NCBI GenBank assembly: GCA_034766995.1 | Contig: CM068323.1 | Location: 27,039,990-27,103,989, forward strand | Reading direction: 5' to 3' | From: Acanthacorydalis orientalis | Taxonomy: Eukaryota; Arthropoda; Insecta; Megaloptera; Corydalidae | Length of the DNA: 64,000 nt | In this document: in pieces, positions 13,976 through 25,210 of the stretch | How the letters are laid out: each line of letters begins with the position of its first letter | Position numbering within the stretch: the first letter of the stretch is position 1 | Made by a program: the position numbers and the translations under genes | The notes under the pieces: model-generated | Told to the model about the DNA's origin: nothing | What the model saw: only the letters and a program-made list of their open reading frames with translations | Databases searched by the model: none

Positions 13976-16772
13976 ACAGAAAAGTATTTTTTAGTACATC
14001 TAATTCGATTTCATTACGAATACGAATACGATTTCATAATTAACAGAAAAAATAAAATTATCGATTAAATCGTTTGCCTTACTTGTAGTTATGAATTTAC
14101 TTAAATAAAATCTAAATTTTTAATTGTCTATTACTTATGACAGTTAAAAATTTAATATATACCGGATGTGACTTAGTTCATATTTAATAAAAATAGCATT
14201 CAAATGTAAAAAAAGGTATGTATAACCTTTAACTGAATTGTTAATGCATCATTAAAATTAATTTGTAATGATCTATTACTTATGACATTAGAAAAATTTG
14301 TACTTAATATACTGATAAGAAGCCTAGTTCTTGTTTAATAAGTAAAGAGTATATATATTTCGACAATGATTATTTCACTTTCTAAAAAATTAATTTCTAA
14401 TATTTATGAACTTTACTAATACTTGATTTCATATAGAAATAAGAAATTTTAACAATTTTAATTATTAAAGAAAGTGTTAAGAGTATTGAACTATTATCAG
14501 TATTATTTAATTCACAAGTAAAAATTATTTTTAACTATTTAAATATCATTAAAAAGGGTTGTAATTATTGTACCGATATGAAATTTAATTCATATTAAAT
14601 AAAAAATGTTCATATATTATCGACTATTATTTTATCAGCAATAAATAAATCATTTGTAATAATTAATGTGTTTATCGAAATAAGAAATTAAAAAAGTTCA
14701 TAAAAAGTTCATGACTTATATTAAACATGAATGAAATTTATAAATTTCATTCATGTTTAATAGAAAAAGAGCATTTATTTAATCTTTCACAAATAATTCA
14801 TTTGAAATCTTCTATTAGTTATGAGCACTGACAAAACTTTACATTGAAAGTTCATAGTTAAAAGAAAAAGTATTTAGATGATATATAAAAATCATTAATT
14901 AAACCATAAAAATTACTTTTAAATTTCTAATAATCATTAGAAATGATTCTAATTAAAGTATTGATATGAAATTTAATTCATGTTCAATAGAAAAACAACA
15001 TTTAAATATTATCAACTGTCATATGATCTTTAAAAAATAATTTGTCATTTTCTATCAGCTAACGAGCATCGAGAACATTTTACATTGAAATAAGAAAATT
15101 AAAAAGTTCATAAATCAAAAGAAATGATATTAAAAGTGAGTTAAAGCCATCAATTTACTTACAAACTGATAATTTTTTTTATTATCATATTTTATTTTTT
15201 TTTAATTAATGCATATCAATGATAAAAAAATAGTTCATATTCAATAAAAAAACAGCATATAATTCTAATTAATCATTATTTTAGCCTTGTGAAACAAATT
15301 ACTAATTTGTAATTTTTCATCATTTACCAGTTTTAATCAAACTAAATTCGTTTAGTCGGATTGTTGAAAATTAAAAAGTATTTTGAGATTATCACAGTAT
15401 TAATTTATCTATTAAAATAGTAATTGGTTATTACTTATTAATCATTAGAAAAGTTTAAACCTTATTTGTAATATAAGAAAAGTAAGTTTATATTTAAAAT
15501 AAGTGATTTGTAAATTTCTAGTTTCAAATTTCAACAATGAGAAATTGAAAATGGCACAGTTAAACTAAATCTTAAAACCATTAAGAATTTTATCAAAGCA
15601 AAATTTTGTTATAAAAATTACTTTACATTATGATCATTAGAAAATATTATAGTTAATATAGCGATAAAAAATTAATTCATATTAGAAGAGCATTTAAATA
15701 TTACCAATTATTTCACTTTATAAAAAACATTCTTAATTTTCAACAATTCATGACATTTAAAGCAAGTTTATGTAGAAATATAAAACTGAATAAGATTATA
15801 AAATTAAAAGCAAAAAGTATTTAAATATAACTAATGAAATAATTTAACTATGAAAATTTGATTAAAATTTGTACTATTTATGAAAAACAAACAATCTAAA
15901 AGTAAGAAATTGAGTTCATATTTAATAAAAAAATATATAATCATTATTGATTCATTTCATTATTTTTTTAAAAAAAAATTCCACTTGTAGAATTTAGAAA
16001 AAAAGTAAAAATTAATTTAAATTTCATTTAAAGAAAGTGTAAAGTAATTACTTTCACATTACAATCTGTTTATAAAAATAAAGTTTCTATTTTAATATAT
16101 GTGAATTTAAGAAAACTAACATAAAAATATTAAATAAACAAATATTTTAAATTTTACCAATCGTGCTAATTAATCTCGAGGAATCATTACAATTGTTCTA
16201 TTATTTATGAACTTCAATTTGCTTTTGCTTATTATTTATAAACTATTCATGAAAAAAAGCTAAGTATTTAAAATTCATTAATGCATAACAAAACAGATTG
16301 CTTTTCTTTATTTCATATGAACTTATTCTTTCTTTAATGCAGAAGAACTAAATATACTACTTCTATTAATTTATCTTTAAAAAATTTGCAATTTTCTTTT
16401 ATTTACGAATGTACTTTTTCATTTAGATTATTATAAAATGTATCATTTCGATTAATTTACGTTTTAAATAATACGCGGTTTTCTTTTACTTATGAACTTT
16501 AAAAGAGAATCTAAAAAATTGAAATTTACGTTTTATACAATCATTAAAATAGAATCATTTAAATAGATGATTCATTGTCAATGCTATTAAAATTTTGCTC
16601 TTATAGAAAAAGTGATGTTGCAATCAATACCCTAATATTCAAATATCACAATTTTTAACCAAATGTTTTGGTTAACAATAATAAATTATAATTAATAACT
16701 ATAACTATAAATAACTTTCTTTGTTCTGTAACCGCTGGCGTCCGCACTGGAAACAAACTGAACAGCTATCTC

Positions 16773-17944
16773 TCATATTGAGAAATCTTGATAGTCATAT
16801 TTCAGTTCTAGATATTCTTCATTTTCTTCGAATAACATCTGAAAACATAATTTGCATTATTTCATACATACAATCTATTTCAGTCATTCACCTCAAACCA
16901 TTAAAAATTTAGAGAAAAAAATAAGTAAATGAAAAAATAAGTAATTATTTAATATATCAGTGAGAAAATTTATGTATTAAAAAAATTCTTAGTGGGATCA
17001 AAATTAAACACAAAATTAACATTTCAACAATAGGCAACCAAAAAAAGATTATATTTTTAAAAATTAGTTGGGAAATATAGTAATGTTGTGATTGAAAAAT
17101 CTGTATATTTATTATCGAATGAAATTAAAGTGTGATATAAATTGAACATTAGAGACATTAAAATTAATTTTACAACAATCAAAATACACGAAACAAAAAA
17201 GTCTAAACATTTAATTAAATTAAGAAATCCACATGTATTGCATAAAAGAATTTTTTTTTGAAAATCGCGAAGTTTAATGAAATCAAGTTACTATGCATAT
17301 TTTATTTAAATGAATTGTTTCCTTTTGTAATGAAATTTGAAATTTTAAAAGATAAAACTTACTTTGCCATACAGCGCTTTTAGTTTCTGGTTAATTAACT
17401 GCAATCTCTGAATTTTATCCGATGGTTATTTTATTCTTCGATTATTTGTAAATTTTGTGATGAGTTGAACAGATTCTAATAGAATATAAAAATTTATTAG
17501 TTAATATTCTTAAGTTTTTTAATTATTACTTTATAATTATTAAAAGTATATTTAAATTTCAATTTTATGCTACATATTTATTTTGTATTAATTAGATTTT
17601 TAAATGAAATGCTTACTTTTAAAATGAAGACTGGATAGAAGACTGCACTGTTCTATACAAGCACCAAAACAACATAATTTAGTAATCCCCTTGTTCAGCA
17701 TCCGAAATTTGATCTAACATACCCTTCATACAATGCTAAAACTAATAATTTAGTACCTAGAACAGAATATTTTTACTACAAAAGTTTATATATGTATATT
17801 TAAAAATAGCATTTTATATTTTAACTTTTTTCCTCAACATTTTTAACTTCCCGTCATACATATTCCGTAGTAAAGATATACATTTCAGTGCTATGTATTC
17901 ACGATCATTAATGAGAAACCGGATCCATTTGGTATCAAAAGAAT
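16773..17944 (-). CDS. 3' exons of an unrecognised gene, duplication copy B
   Basis: I do not recognise the protein. Three exons in phase 0 chain together on the minus strand. 17652-17617 (36 bp) encodes NSAVFYPVFILK, with TATAG before it and GTAAGC after it. 17407-17363 encodes RLQLINQKLKALYGK, followed by GTAAGT. 16838-16773, after a TTTTCAG-like acceptor region, encodes MLFEENEEYLELK and 8 more residues, then a stop. A further open segment, 17944-17814, begins after TTTCAG with SFDTKWIRFLIND and stays open for 42 residues; its link to the next exon is unresolved. Support is comparative: copy A has the same exons with the same splice sites, and the last exons differ by an in-frame 3-base indel. 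The C-terminus is acidic and tyrosine-rich. Upstream exons were not resolved. Confidence 0.42.
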
Positions 17945-18417
17945 CTGAAACATTATGATTTTTAACCACACTGTACTTGGTAAACTGAGAATTTATTTTT
18001 TCTTACTTTTTTATGCCATTATTACATAATATTTAATATCCACATCGGTCTGGCGATCTTCCAAATTCGTTTCGAAGTATAGAGTAGTGTAATAAAATGA
18101 TTTTAAGATTTAATGAATCGTACGAACTTCTAATATTATGTTTGTGTTAAATATTCGATGCAGAATGTTAAATATTTATCATTTTACAAAATATATTGTT
18201 ATAACAGTATCCTCTGATTACACATACGATGTGCAGTATACATCAATAACTAGAACCATGGTTCAAATAGTGTGGTTCAGTGGTAGTGTGGTTCATGTTG
18301 AGTCAACCACAATGTTTGCTGTTTGGTGAAACATTTTCAGAATAAACCCTACCCCAGTAACAAAATGTTAAAAAAATGAATTTAAAACTACAAGCAAAGC
18401 AAAGTAGGATACCCCAG

Positions 18418-18477
18418 CCACGTGCTAGCCCGCCACGTGCTAGCCTGCCATGTGCTAGCCCGCCACGTGCTAGCCCG
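18418..18477. repeat. 15-bp minisatellite with CACGTG and GCTAGC palindromes
   Basis: Four tandem units of CCACGTGCTAGCCCG, two of them with single substitutions. The matching place in copy A (12939-12953) has one unit, so the expansion happened after the duplication, or contracted in A. CACGTG is an E-box core, but nothing shows regulatory use. Confidence 0.9.
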
Positions 18478-18655
18478 CCACTCTCGCCCAGCGCTCTGCA
18501 CTTCTCAACCGAATGTACGTTTTCGTGATGTCATCGAAGAAAGTAGATGTTGTTCTCAAAGAAACCTGAAACCCTAGTCAAAAACCTAAGCTATAAAAAA
18601 AAAATCGAGGCGGCCTCTTAAACCCTACTCTAAAGTCTAATCTAAAGCACAAGTG

Positions 18656-18680
18656 AGAAGTGAGACAAAAATTGTCTCAC
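18656..18680. other. Perfect short hairpin in copy B
   Basis: GTGAGAC, a 7-base loop, then GTCTCAC form a perfect 7-bp stem. The copy A counterpart near 13134-13156 is imperfect. The position next to an A-run and the near-palindrome GAGGCGGCCTC suggests a structured non-coding element; function is unknown. Confidence 0.4.
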
Positions 18681-19443
18681 AAAAAAAGGTTATGGAAAAC
18701 AACACAAAAACCCTGAAAAAAAATGACAAAACAAACAGACTGCTTCGCACCTCCAGGTTCGAGGACTTCTCGATGGCGAAAACGTACAGACGGTTATAGT
18801 TAGCAAAGGGTGCGATCGCTTAAGTACTACCTAGAAGTGAAACCAAAATATCCTGTACCCTTAACGCAATCCCAGCTTTACGTTTATTAGACATCTGGTT
18901 CGTACTCACCGACAATCTTAAAATGAATTTGAAGAATTCACTAAAAGATTTTTATGAATTAACAGTTAAAGTGATCAGACGATCACAATACAAAACCCCA
19001 AGGCACTTACATTTACAATACTGAAAACTAATTTTATGATCTTTTATCAATCACTAATCTTTCTCGATCATAAAGTTTTAACATTGCTTTAGTGCTTCTA
19101 ATGTGTTATGTTAGAAATATATATAGTTATACGACGAATCTTCAAATCAACTTCAGCAATCAGAAGAACATATATAACAAATAAGAATTAAAAAAATGTA
19201 TTTTAAAATAATTAAAAAAAATAATTTATCAAATTTAATTTGAATTAAACAAAACTACTCTATACTTATATATTCATCCATGATAGTAAAGATTCTAAAA
19301 AAAAATAATGAACAATATAGAATAACTCTAAATTTTCTAATTTCATTCTATTTAAATGTTTAATAACTTTAATGTAAAAATATGATAATTTTTACCACTC
19401 AAATATGGTGATCTGATGAAAATTGAGACCGAGTGATACAAGC

Positions 19444-19563
19444 TCAAACTCCAGTGGCAAGATGTACTGATTCAGTCGAAGGATCTCTTGTCGATGTAGA
19501 ATTATAAATTGATCCAAGTTCTACATGAGCAGCGACGTCCATTGCTGCTTTACCATGCAACAT
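19444..19563 (-). CDS. Candidate terminal exon, copy B (39-residue frame ending HLATGV)
   Basis: From ATG at 19563 the frame reads MLHGKAAMDVAAHVELGSIY, then continues to ESVHLATGV and TGA. The copy A counterpart (13975-13859) encodes the same peptide with one residue fewer, caused by an in-frame 3-base deletion, which suggests coding constraint. A possible acceptor, AAAGCAG before CAATGGACG, would leave phase 1 and join the donor of the exon at 20942-21104, putting AMDVAAHVELG after its hydrophobic end. It may therefore be the last exon of that upstream gene rather than a free ORF. The family is not recognised. Confidence 0.4.
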   Translation of the reverse strand: MLHGKAAMDVAAHVELGSIYNSTSTRDPSTESVHLATGV

Positions 19564-19610
19564 ACAGAAAGGTATTTTTTAGTACATCTAATTTTTATGT
19601 CTCAATAAAT

Positions 19611-20045
19611 ATATATATATATATACACACGTGTGCATGTGTAATGTGTGTGTGTGTGTGTACGTGTGCACGTGTTATGTGTGTGTGTACGTGTGCGCAT
19701 GTGCACGTGTTATGTGCGTGTGTGTGTGCACATGTGCACGTGTTGTGTGCGTGTGTGTGTGCACATGTGCACGTGTTGTGTGTGTGTGTGTGCGTACATG
19801 TGAACGTGTTGTGTGTGTGCGTACATGTGAACGTGTTGTGTGTGTGTGTGTGCGCACATGTGAACGTGTTGTGTGTGTGTGTGTGTGCGCACATATGAAC
19901 GTGTTGTGTGTGTGTGTGTGTGCACATGTGAACGTGTTGTGTGTGTGTGTGTGCACATGTGCACGTGTTGTGTGTGTGTGTGTGTGCACATGTGCACGTG
20001 TTGTGTGTGTGTGTGTGTGTGCACATGTGCACGTGTTGTGTACAT
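19611..20045. repeat. (TG)n minisatellite with a higher-order unit
   Basis: A short (TA)n run is followed by about ten or more units built from (TG)n plus GCACATGTGCACGTGT or GTACATGTGAACGTGT. Unit length is roughly 30-38 bases because the TG run varies. Variant units cluster: GAACGTG in the middle, GCACGTG at both ends. All six frames are open over parts of it with Cys/Val or His/Thr low-complexity products, so no ORF here is called. Confidence 0.95.
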
Positions 20046-20941
20046 ATATAAGCAATGGCATAATATTCTACAAAAATAATGCATAAAATAAAACAATTTT
20101 TCAATAATCACAAAAAAATATCATATCTAATTTTAATATCTTTAACGAAAAAACAATATTTCTTACCGATAAAAAATGACTATATGTAAAAATAAAACTG
20201 TTAACTATAAGATATTGCAATTCAACTTCCACTAGCAAAGTAGAAAGAACAGCAAAACGGAAGCCTAGTCTACACGAATTAGTAACGGTACCAGTGACGT
20301 ATTATAGAGAAGGGGTGGTGGGGCAGTTACGGTAAATATTTTACGACTATGGTACATGTATTGAAAACAGTATTCTATAACAGTAAAATATTACATAACG
20401 AACGAGTATATACGGGCAATGTTTAATCTTTTCATCAAATTTTCAATAATAAATACCACATATATATATATATATATATATACATACAAAAAATAAAATA
20501 CATGAAATATTAAAACGTAGAATATTATTAGAAAAGTCTATCATTTATTAAGAATTTTCTTTAAATATTTCTAATTTAATGAAATGAAAAACACGCTACT
20601 ATTTATACAAAATGATGAAATATTGTAAAAAAGTAAGAAAAATAATAATATCTGAAATAAATTATTGAATATTTTAATTTGATAAACTAAATAAAATCCA
20701 TAATCGTAAAATATTCTACAAAATGAAATGAATGTGTAAATGAATTCTTAAATTTTGAATACAGTATTAAATGTTTCTAGTTTAATAAAATGAAAAGGAA
20801 AAAACATTTTAAAATATATACACAAATAGATAAAATATTTTAGAAAAATACTGAAAAAAGTAAAATTGTTTTCAAAATTCGTTAAAGAATAGTTAAATGT
20901 TTTTATTTTAATTTCAATCCCGAAAAAATACAATTACTTAC

Positions 20942-21104
20942 CAATTAAACAGAACAGTATAGGAAAATTCTTGAACAGCGTGATACTGGTCCGGCGTCCG
21001 ATATTGAAATGCGTCGCTACGGCTTCAGCAAGCCGGTCGACTCGTGAAGCAACCACGAGCGAATTATATAACATGCCGACACGTGTGGCTTTGTTATACA
21101 ATGC
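20942..21104 (-). CDS. Candidate internal exon of an unrecognised gene (ALYNKATRV...LFCLI)
   Basis: The minus strand has 54 codons after ATCGAG, beginning ALYNKATRVGMLYNSLVVAS, continuing through RVDRLAEAVATHFNIGRR and ending in the hydrophobic FPILFCLI before a consensus GTAAGT donor in phase 1. Composition is typical of an ordered protein, unlike the AT-rich surroundings. The next exon could be the terminal exon at 19444-19563, whose phase fits. I could not name the family, and no upstream exon was resolved. Confidence 0.5.
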
Positions 21105-21279
21105 CTCGATACGATTTTCGAAAGTAGGTCAAACGAAACAGGTTTTCTTCATGAGGAATATTGTATTCCAAATAATTACAATTATGAATTTATGTTTTCT
21201 TGATTTATTCACAATGTTCAATATAATGAATACTGTATATTTTTATACAAAAAAATACACCAAATATTAATTTTAAATA

Positions 21280-21285
21280 TATATC

Positions 21286-21372
<87 letters not shown>

Positions 21373-21402
21373 ATGTATATATATATATATATATGTATGT
21401 GT

Positions 21403-21468
<66 letters not shown>

Positions 21469-21490
21469 GTGTGTGTATGTATATATATTA
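21280..21490. repeat. Long (TA)n tract with ATGTATGT interruptions
   Basis: About 200 bases of alternating T and A with GTAC/GTATGT interruptions. Tyr/Ile frames on both strands are artefacts. Confidence 0.95.
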
Positions 21491-21716
21491 TATAAGAGAG
21501 ACAACTGAGAGTGCAAAAATTATAAGCATAAAATGATTTTCAGATCATAAAACTTTTATTTTGTTTTTGATTATAATGAAACAAAATTTATTGTACTTTT
21601 AGTACTTGATATTTTCAACGACTTAATAATGTTTAAAAATAAAACATTTAATCTAATAAATCATATATCATTTCATTCTGTAAAAATAGATTTAATTCTG
21701 ACAAATCAGATGTGTG

Positions 21717-21840
21717 TATACCTTGTCACTCTGAATATGATGGTACATAAATAACATTTAAAAAAGATCAACAATGGTTTGATCAGTAACATTTTCAACT
21801 TTTGTGACTTATGGCATGAAAAAATAATCCATCTGAAAAA
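21717..21840 (+). repeat. Dispersed repeat family R, copy
   Basis: Shares the family order: CACTCTGAA, GATGGT, a TCAACAATGGTTTGATCA core, then TTTGTGACTTATGGCATGAAAAAA. Divergent copy. Confidence 0.5.
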
Positions 21841-22402
21841 ACAATCTATCACCAGGAAACAGCTTACAAATACATTTCTTCACATCACTGTTATAGTTTT
21901 AACAGCGTGGCTCCTATTTCCCTGTTTCATTTAATGTTATAATCCATCCGTTTTTCGAACAAGTATAAGAAGCTTAAATAATTTCTTTAAATACACAATA
22001 GATTGTATCTTATATTTTTTGTTGTTATTATATTTCAAATGACTAAATTAACTGTAAGTTAACAGTAAATCAATAAAATACATACTGCATTTTCTGATAT
22101 CCTTATCCCATCTATGAAATATACAACCAAAATTCTTCAGATTAAATTATTTGAAATAGATATTTAAGATTAAATTAGATATAGGTATAGATCTATTCAG
22201 AGTTTACAAATATCTTCTGCTCTTAAGTTTTGTTACCACCTATATTTATTGAAAATACTATACCTAAGATACATGGAAAATGGGAAAATTAAAAAGTTTC
22301 ATACAGAATAAAAACTCATTTTATTTTTGAAATTATTTTCTTATTGAAAATACACTTGTTAACAGCAATTTCATTGCAACTTTATATCCACATATATATT
22401 AC

Positions 22403-22409
<7 letters not shown>

Positions 22410-22445
<36 letters not shown>
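22410..22445. repeat. (TA)n microsatellite
   Basis: Alternating TA followed by CACATACATA repeats. Confidence 0.9.
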
Positions 22446-22449
<4 letters not shown>

Positions 22450-22835
22450 CATATATACATACATACACACACAACCTTACTTTGTGCCCGTACTAAGGTT
22501 TTTCAAACCACGACAACAAATCATAAATCTCGACAATTAAATATATCACAAATCAAACATCAGTAAAAGAACTTTACAAGTTCGTTTACTATGCACAGTT
22601 CGGATCGATTTTTCAATTCGTTCCCATACTATCCCGTCCTAGAACACGTTCGCACCGTTTAAAATCAATTCCAACTCACATAAAATATATACAAATAATA
22701 AAAATATCCACAATACAAAATATATTGTCCAATATACCATTTACCTAACTAAAGACTATATCTTTCAAGAATTACAGCCATGTATCTCACATTCATAATA
22801 AACAGGATGAAATCAACTCAAGAGAACACCGTAAC

Positions 22836-22932
22836 CTAAGGAACATAGAATGTCAGGAAAGGGCACGGATCAGGATCGATCGGCAGTAACGTAACGTACA
22901 GAATGTGATCGTGTTGGTCCTGTTTGCAGCTC
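22836..22932 (-). CDS. Weak candidate terminal exon (SCKQDQHDHILYV...)
   Basis: After TTGCACAG the minus strand reads SCKQDQHDHILYVTLLPIDP, then DPCPFLTFYVP and TAG. The acceptor has a fair pyrimidine tract and the local base composition is coding-like. A second frame (AANRTNTITFCTLRYCRS...) is also open, so the choice is uncertain. No partner exon or family was recognised. Confidence 0.22.
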
Positions 22933-23274
22933 CTGTGCAAGTGGATGCGTGTGTGTAGGTATGAGGACAGGGACAAACAACCACGCAAGCACGTGCACGC
23001 GTGTACAAGAACACAGGATACAAATCTCGGTTCACATAAACATACATTTTTAAAAATAGTTATAACAATGTTTGATCAACTGATTGAAAAAAACACACAA
23101 TGTTTCTATTAAATTTTCACTAAAAATCAGTCATAAAATAGTAGATTATTAAACAATCTTTGGCGTTAATTATTAATACTAATAATAATAAAATATTCTA
23201 CTGAATAATTAAAAACCATTAATGTCATTTTGCACTAAATAATTAATATATTTATATTATTTAAAACATAGACA

Positions 23275-23375
23275 TTATTATACTCGATAGATCATTATTG
23301 ATCGTTGTCTGTGCCCATTTCGATGACGATCGTCCACAGAGTGTTAAGTTACAGAAAAATCCAACTTTTCTAAAA
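23275..23375 (-). repeat. Dispersed repeat family R, reverse copy
   Basis: Reverse orientation: GATCATTATTGATCGTTGTC, GTGCCCATTTCGATGACGATC, CACAGAGTG, then TTACAGAAAAATC. Confidence 0.65.
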
Positions 23376-23400
23376 CCGAAATCTCTGATCGGTACGAAAA

Positions 23401-23745
23401 TTATGACCCACATAACCCGTACCACCGGTTAAATCTACCGGTAGCACTCTGTGTGGCACCCTGGCACGTAGCACGACATTTCTCGGTTGTGGAAATCCCC
23501 TCACACGTCTCATACGAAGCGAACCGTATACTATCACGTGTTTTTGAAAATTTCTCCACTACATCCTCACATAAACACACACACACAATCGGGTAAAATG
23601 CCACAGCATGGGAACTGAAACACGCACAAAACATACTTATTTTTTTGTATAAAATATATAAAATAACTATTGATATAAAATATATAAAATAATTATTGAG
23701 CAATAAACTTACTTTCAATCGAACAATCAATACAAACAATTTCAT
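23401..23745 (-). CDS. Candidate small secreted cysteine-containing peptide
   Basis: Exon 1 (23745-23713) encodes MKLFVLIVRLK, a hydrophobic signal-like start, and is followed by the consensus donor GTAAGT. Exon 2 (23565-23401), after TTTATGTGAG, joins in phase 0 and encodes 54 residues with four cysteines in the order C-x8-C-x3-C-x17-C, ending WYGLCGS. The spliced product would be 65 residues. The intron has no in-frame stop, so an unspliced 117-residue frame is also possible. The C-x3-C pair resembles small secreted defence or effector peptides, but spacing does not match a family I can name. A similar first exon lies at 24988-25044. Confidence 0.4.
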   Translation of the reverse strand: MKLFVLIVRLKVSLLLNNYFIYFISIVILYILYKKISMFCACFSSHAVAFYPIVCVCLCEDVVEKFSKTRDSIRFASYETCEGISTTEKCRATCQGATQSATGRFNRWYGLCGS

Positions 23746-24047
23746 TGTTACTCCTTTTGTAATTATTTGATTATTGAACAAATATAGTTTTAATAAATAA
23801 TTCGAATTTTTATACATCTTAAATCATCTCCTATGAAGATTTTCCCCCAAGCAACGCCAAAACCAACAATAACTAAATGAGTAAATAATCGAATCAATAA
23901 ATGTACTAATTACAAACGGATAGCTGAGACAAGGAAATCCTCTTAAAACTTGTTCAGACGTTATTTATAATTTAACTGAGGACGGCCAGAGATTGGTTAT
24001 AGGGTCACGTTTTTAATTTGTTTAGATAATTATTCAAGGTTTTTCTA

Positions 24048-24235
24048 TAACTTGACACTCTAAAAATGATGGTATCGTCATCCAAATGTTCATAAGCAAC
24101 AATCAATAATGGTTAATAATGATTTCTTGTAAATTTTTGATCAGAAAGAAGTTGTACAACTGAAAAATGAATTCATTTGTGAAAGTGAATTCGGCCAGTC
24201 TCTGAACTGTACTATGACATTACTATTTGATTTAA
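24048..24235 (+). repeat. Dispersed repeat family R, copy
   Basis: Contains TTGACACTCTAAAAATGATG, AGCAACAATCAATAATGGTT, TTTTTGATCAGAAAG and the family end TCATTTGTGAAAGTGAATTC followed by GGCCAGTCTCTGAAC. Confidence 0.75.
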
Positions 24236-24339
24236 ACACTTCAATATACTTTACTAGTAAGCTCCTTACATATATAAAGATATAAAAATAAAATAAAACT
24301 TATTTTCTCAGTTGAAACGGAAATTGTACATACATATAC

Positions 24340-24347
24340 ATACATAC

Positions 24348-24400
<53 letters not shown>
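24340..24400. repeat. (TA)n microsatellite
   Basis: TACATACATA followed by alternating TA. Confidence 0.9.
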
Positions 24401-24402
<2 letters not shown>

Positions 24403-24987
24403 GATCATTGATCACTTAAACATATCTTTATAAATCTTATTCCATTGTGTCTGTGTAAATATTTGTCAGATATTGGAGCAAACAAATATTTGGCAAGTAA
24501 AAATTTGGCAGTGACAATTTGTATCGTTTTCAAATAGCATAATTAAAATAATTTCTGCCTAATTTTTCTGTTATAATAAAACACTTGTTCTATTTGAGCA
24601 CTCGAAGAATATTGTTTAAAAACAATATTTATACCTCGTTCGTTCGCATTAAAACCTGTTTCTAATCTACCAGAAACAATTTCACTACCTCGCTAAATAT
24701 GGTCATGTATTGTATCGATGTCGTATATCGATGGTCTTTCTTGGCATCGAGGCAAAACATACGCGAAACATATTTTCGTATTGTCGACCGAATGAGTTTT
24801 TGTTCTTTTTTAATTAGACTCACGTTACGAAAAAGTACCGTGTCGATTCAGAAAACGTCCGATCTATCGGACGGTTTTTCCAAATATTCGATTATCTATA
24901 AAAAAGTATAACGTGCTATAGATTTCTCAGTTTCTAAACATTTCCCTAGATTTAGAAAATATGTCAAATGAGCAATAAATCACTTAC

Positions 24988-25044
24988 TTAATATCTGACA
25001 TTAAACATCGCTAATACTATAAATGTTATTAAAATAAATTTCAT
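24988..25044 (-). pseudogene. Signal-peptide-like first exon, paralogue of 23713-23745
   Basis: ATG at 25044 opens MKFILITFIVLAMFNVRY, a typical secretion-signal sequence, but the next codon is TAA, abutting the consensus donor GTAAGT. The intron start (GTAAGTGATTTATTGCTCA) resembles that after the exon at 23713-23745 (GTAAGTTTATTGCTCA), so the two look like tandem duplicates. Either this copy is broken by the stop, or it is non-coding and the frame is chance. A possible second exon begins after TTTTTTATAG near 24904. Confidence 0.3.
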
Positions 25045-25210
25045 CGTATGACACATATTCGAAGATGAAAAATTGTTTTTGGGTGCTCAAAGTATTTCCA
25101 CATATAAAAAAATAAACGTATGACCATATACCGATCGTCGATAAAAGGCGTACAATGCAAAAATAAATCTACTGATTTAACTCTATTGTCAAGACGTACG
25201 TATGATATTT

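Larger units (their letters stand above)
2815..14000. repeat. Segmental duplication, copy A
   Basis: The head (about 2815-5076) matches 14025-16937 and the tail (about 11455-14000) matches 16955-19595, with long near-identical runs in the same orientation. The middle of copy A, about 5080-11450, has no partner in copy B. The right end of copy A (the sequence ending GTACATCTAATT near 14003) abuts the left end of copy B, so this is a head-to-tail tandem duplication. Small minus-strand exons lie inside it. Confidence 0.9.
14025..19595. repeat. Segmental duplication, copy B
   Basis: Same head and tail as 2815-5076 and 11455-14000, without the AT-rich middle. Copy B keeps about 709 bases (14853-15561) that copy A lacks; the four bases AGTT occur at both edges in B and once at the junction in A (3638-3641), as expected for a microhomology deletion in A. 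Copy B also has a 15-bp minisatellite that is single-copy in A. Confidence 0.9.

Noticed and set aside
19509..20111. Several long Cys/Val and His/Thr open frames
   Set aside because: All are translations of the (TG)n minisatellite in different frames.
21205..21536. Tyr/Ile-rich frames on both strands
   Set aside because: Translations of a (TA)n tract; the same applies at 37678, 48115, 49421 and 58177.
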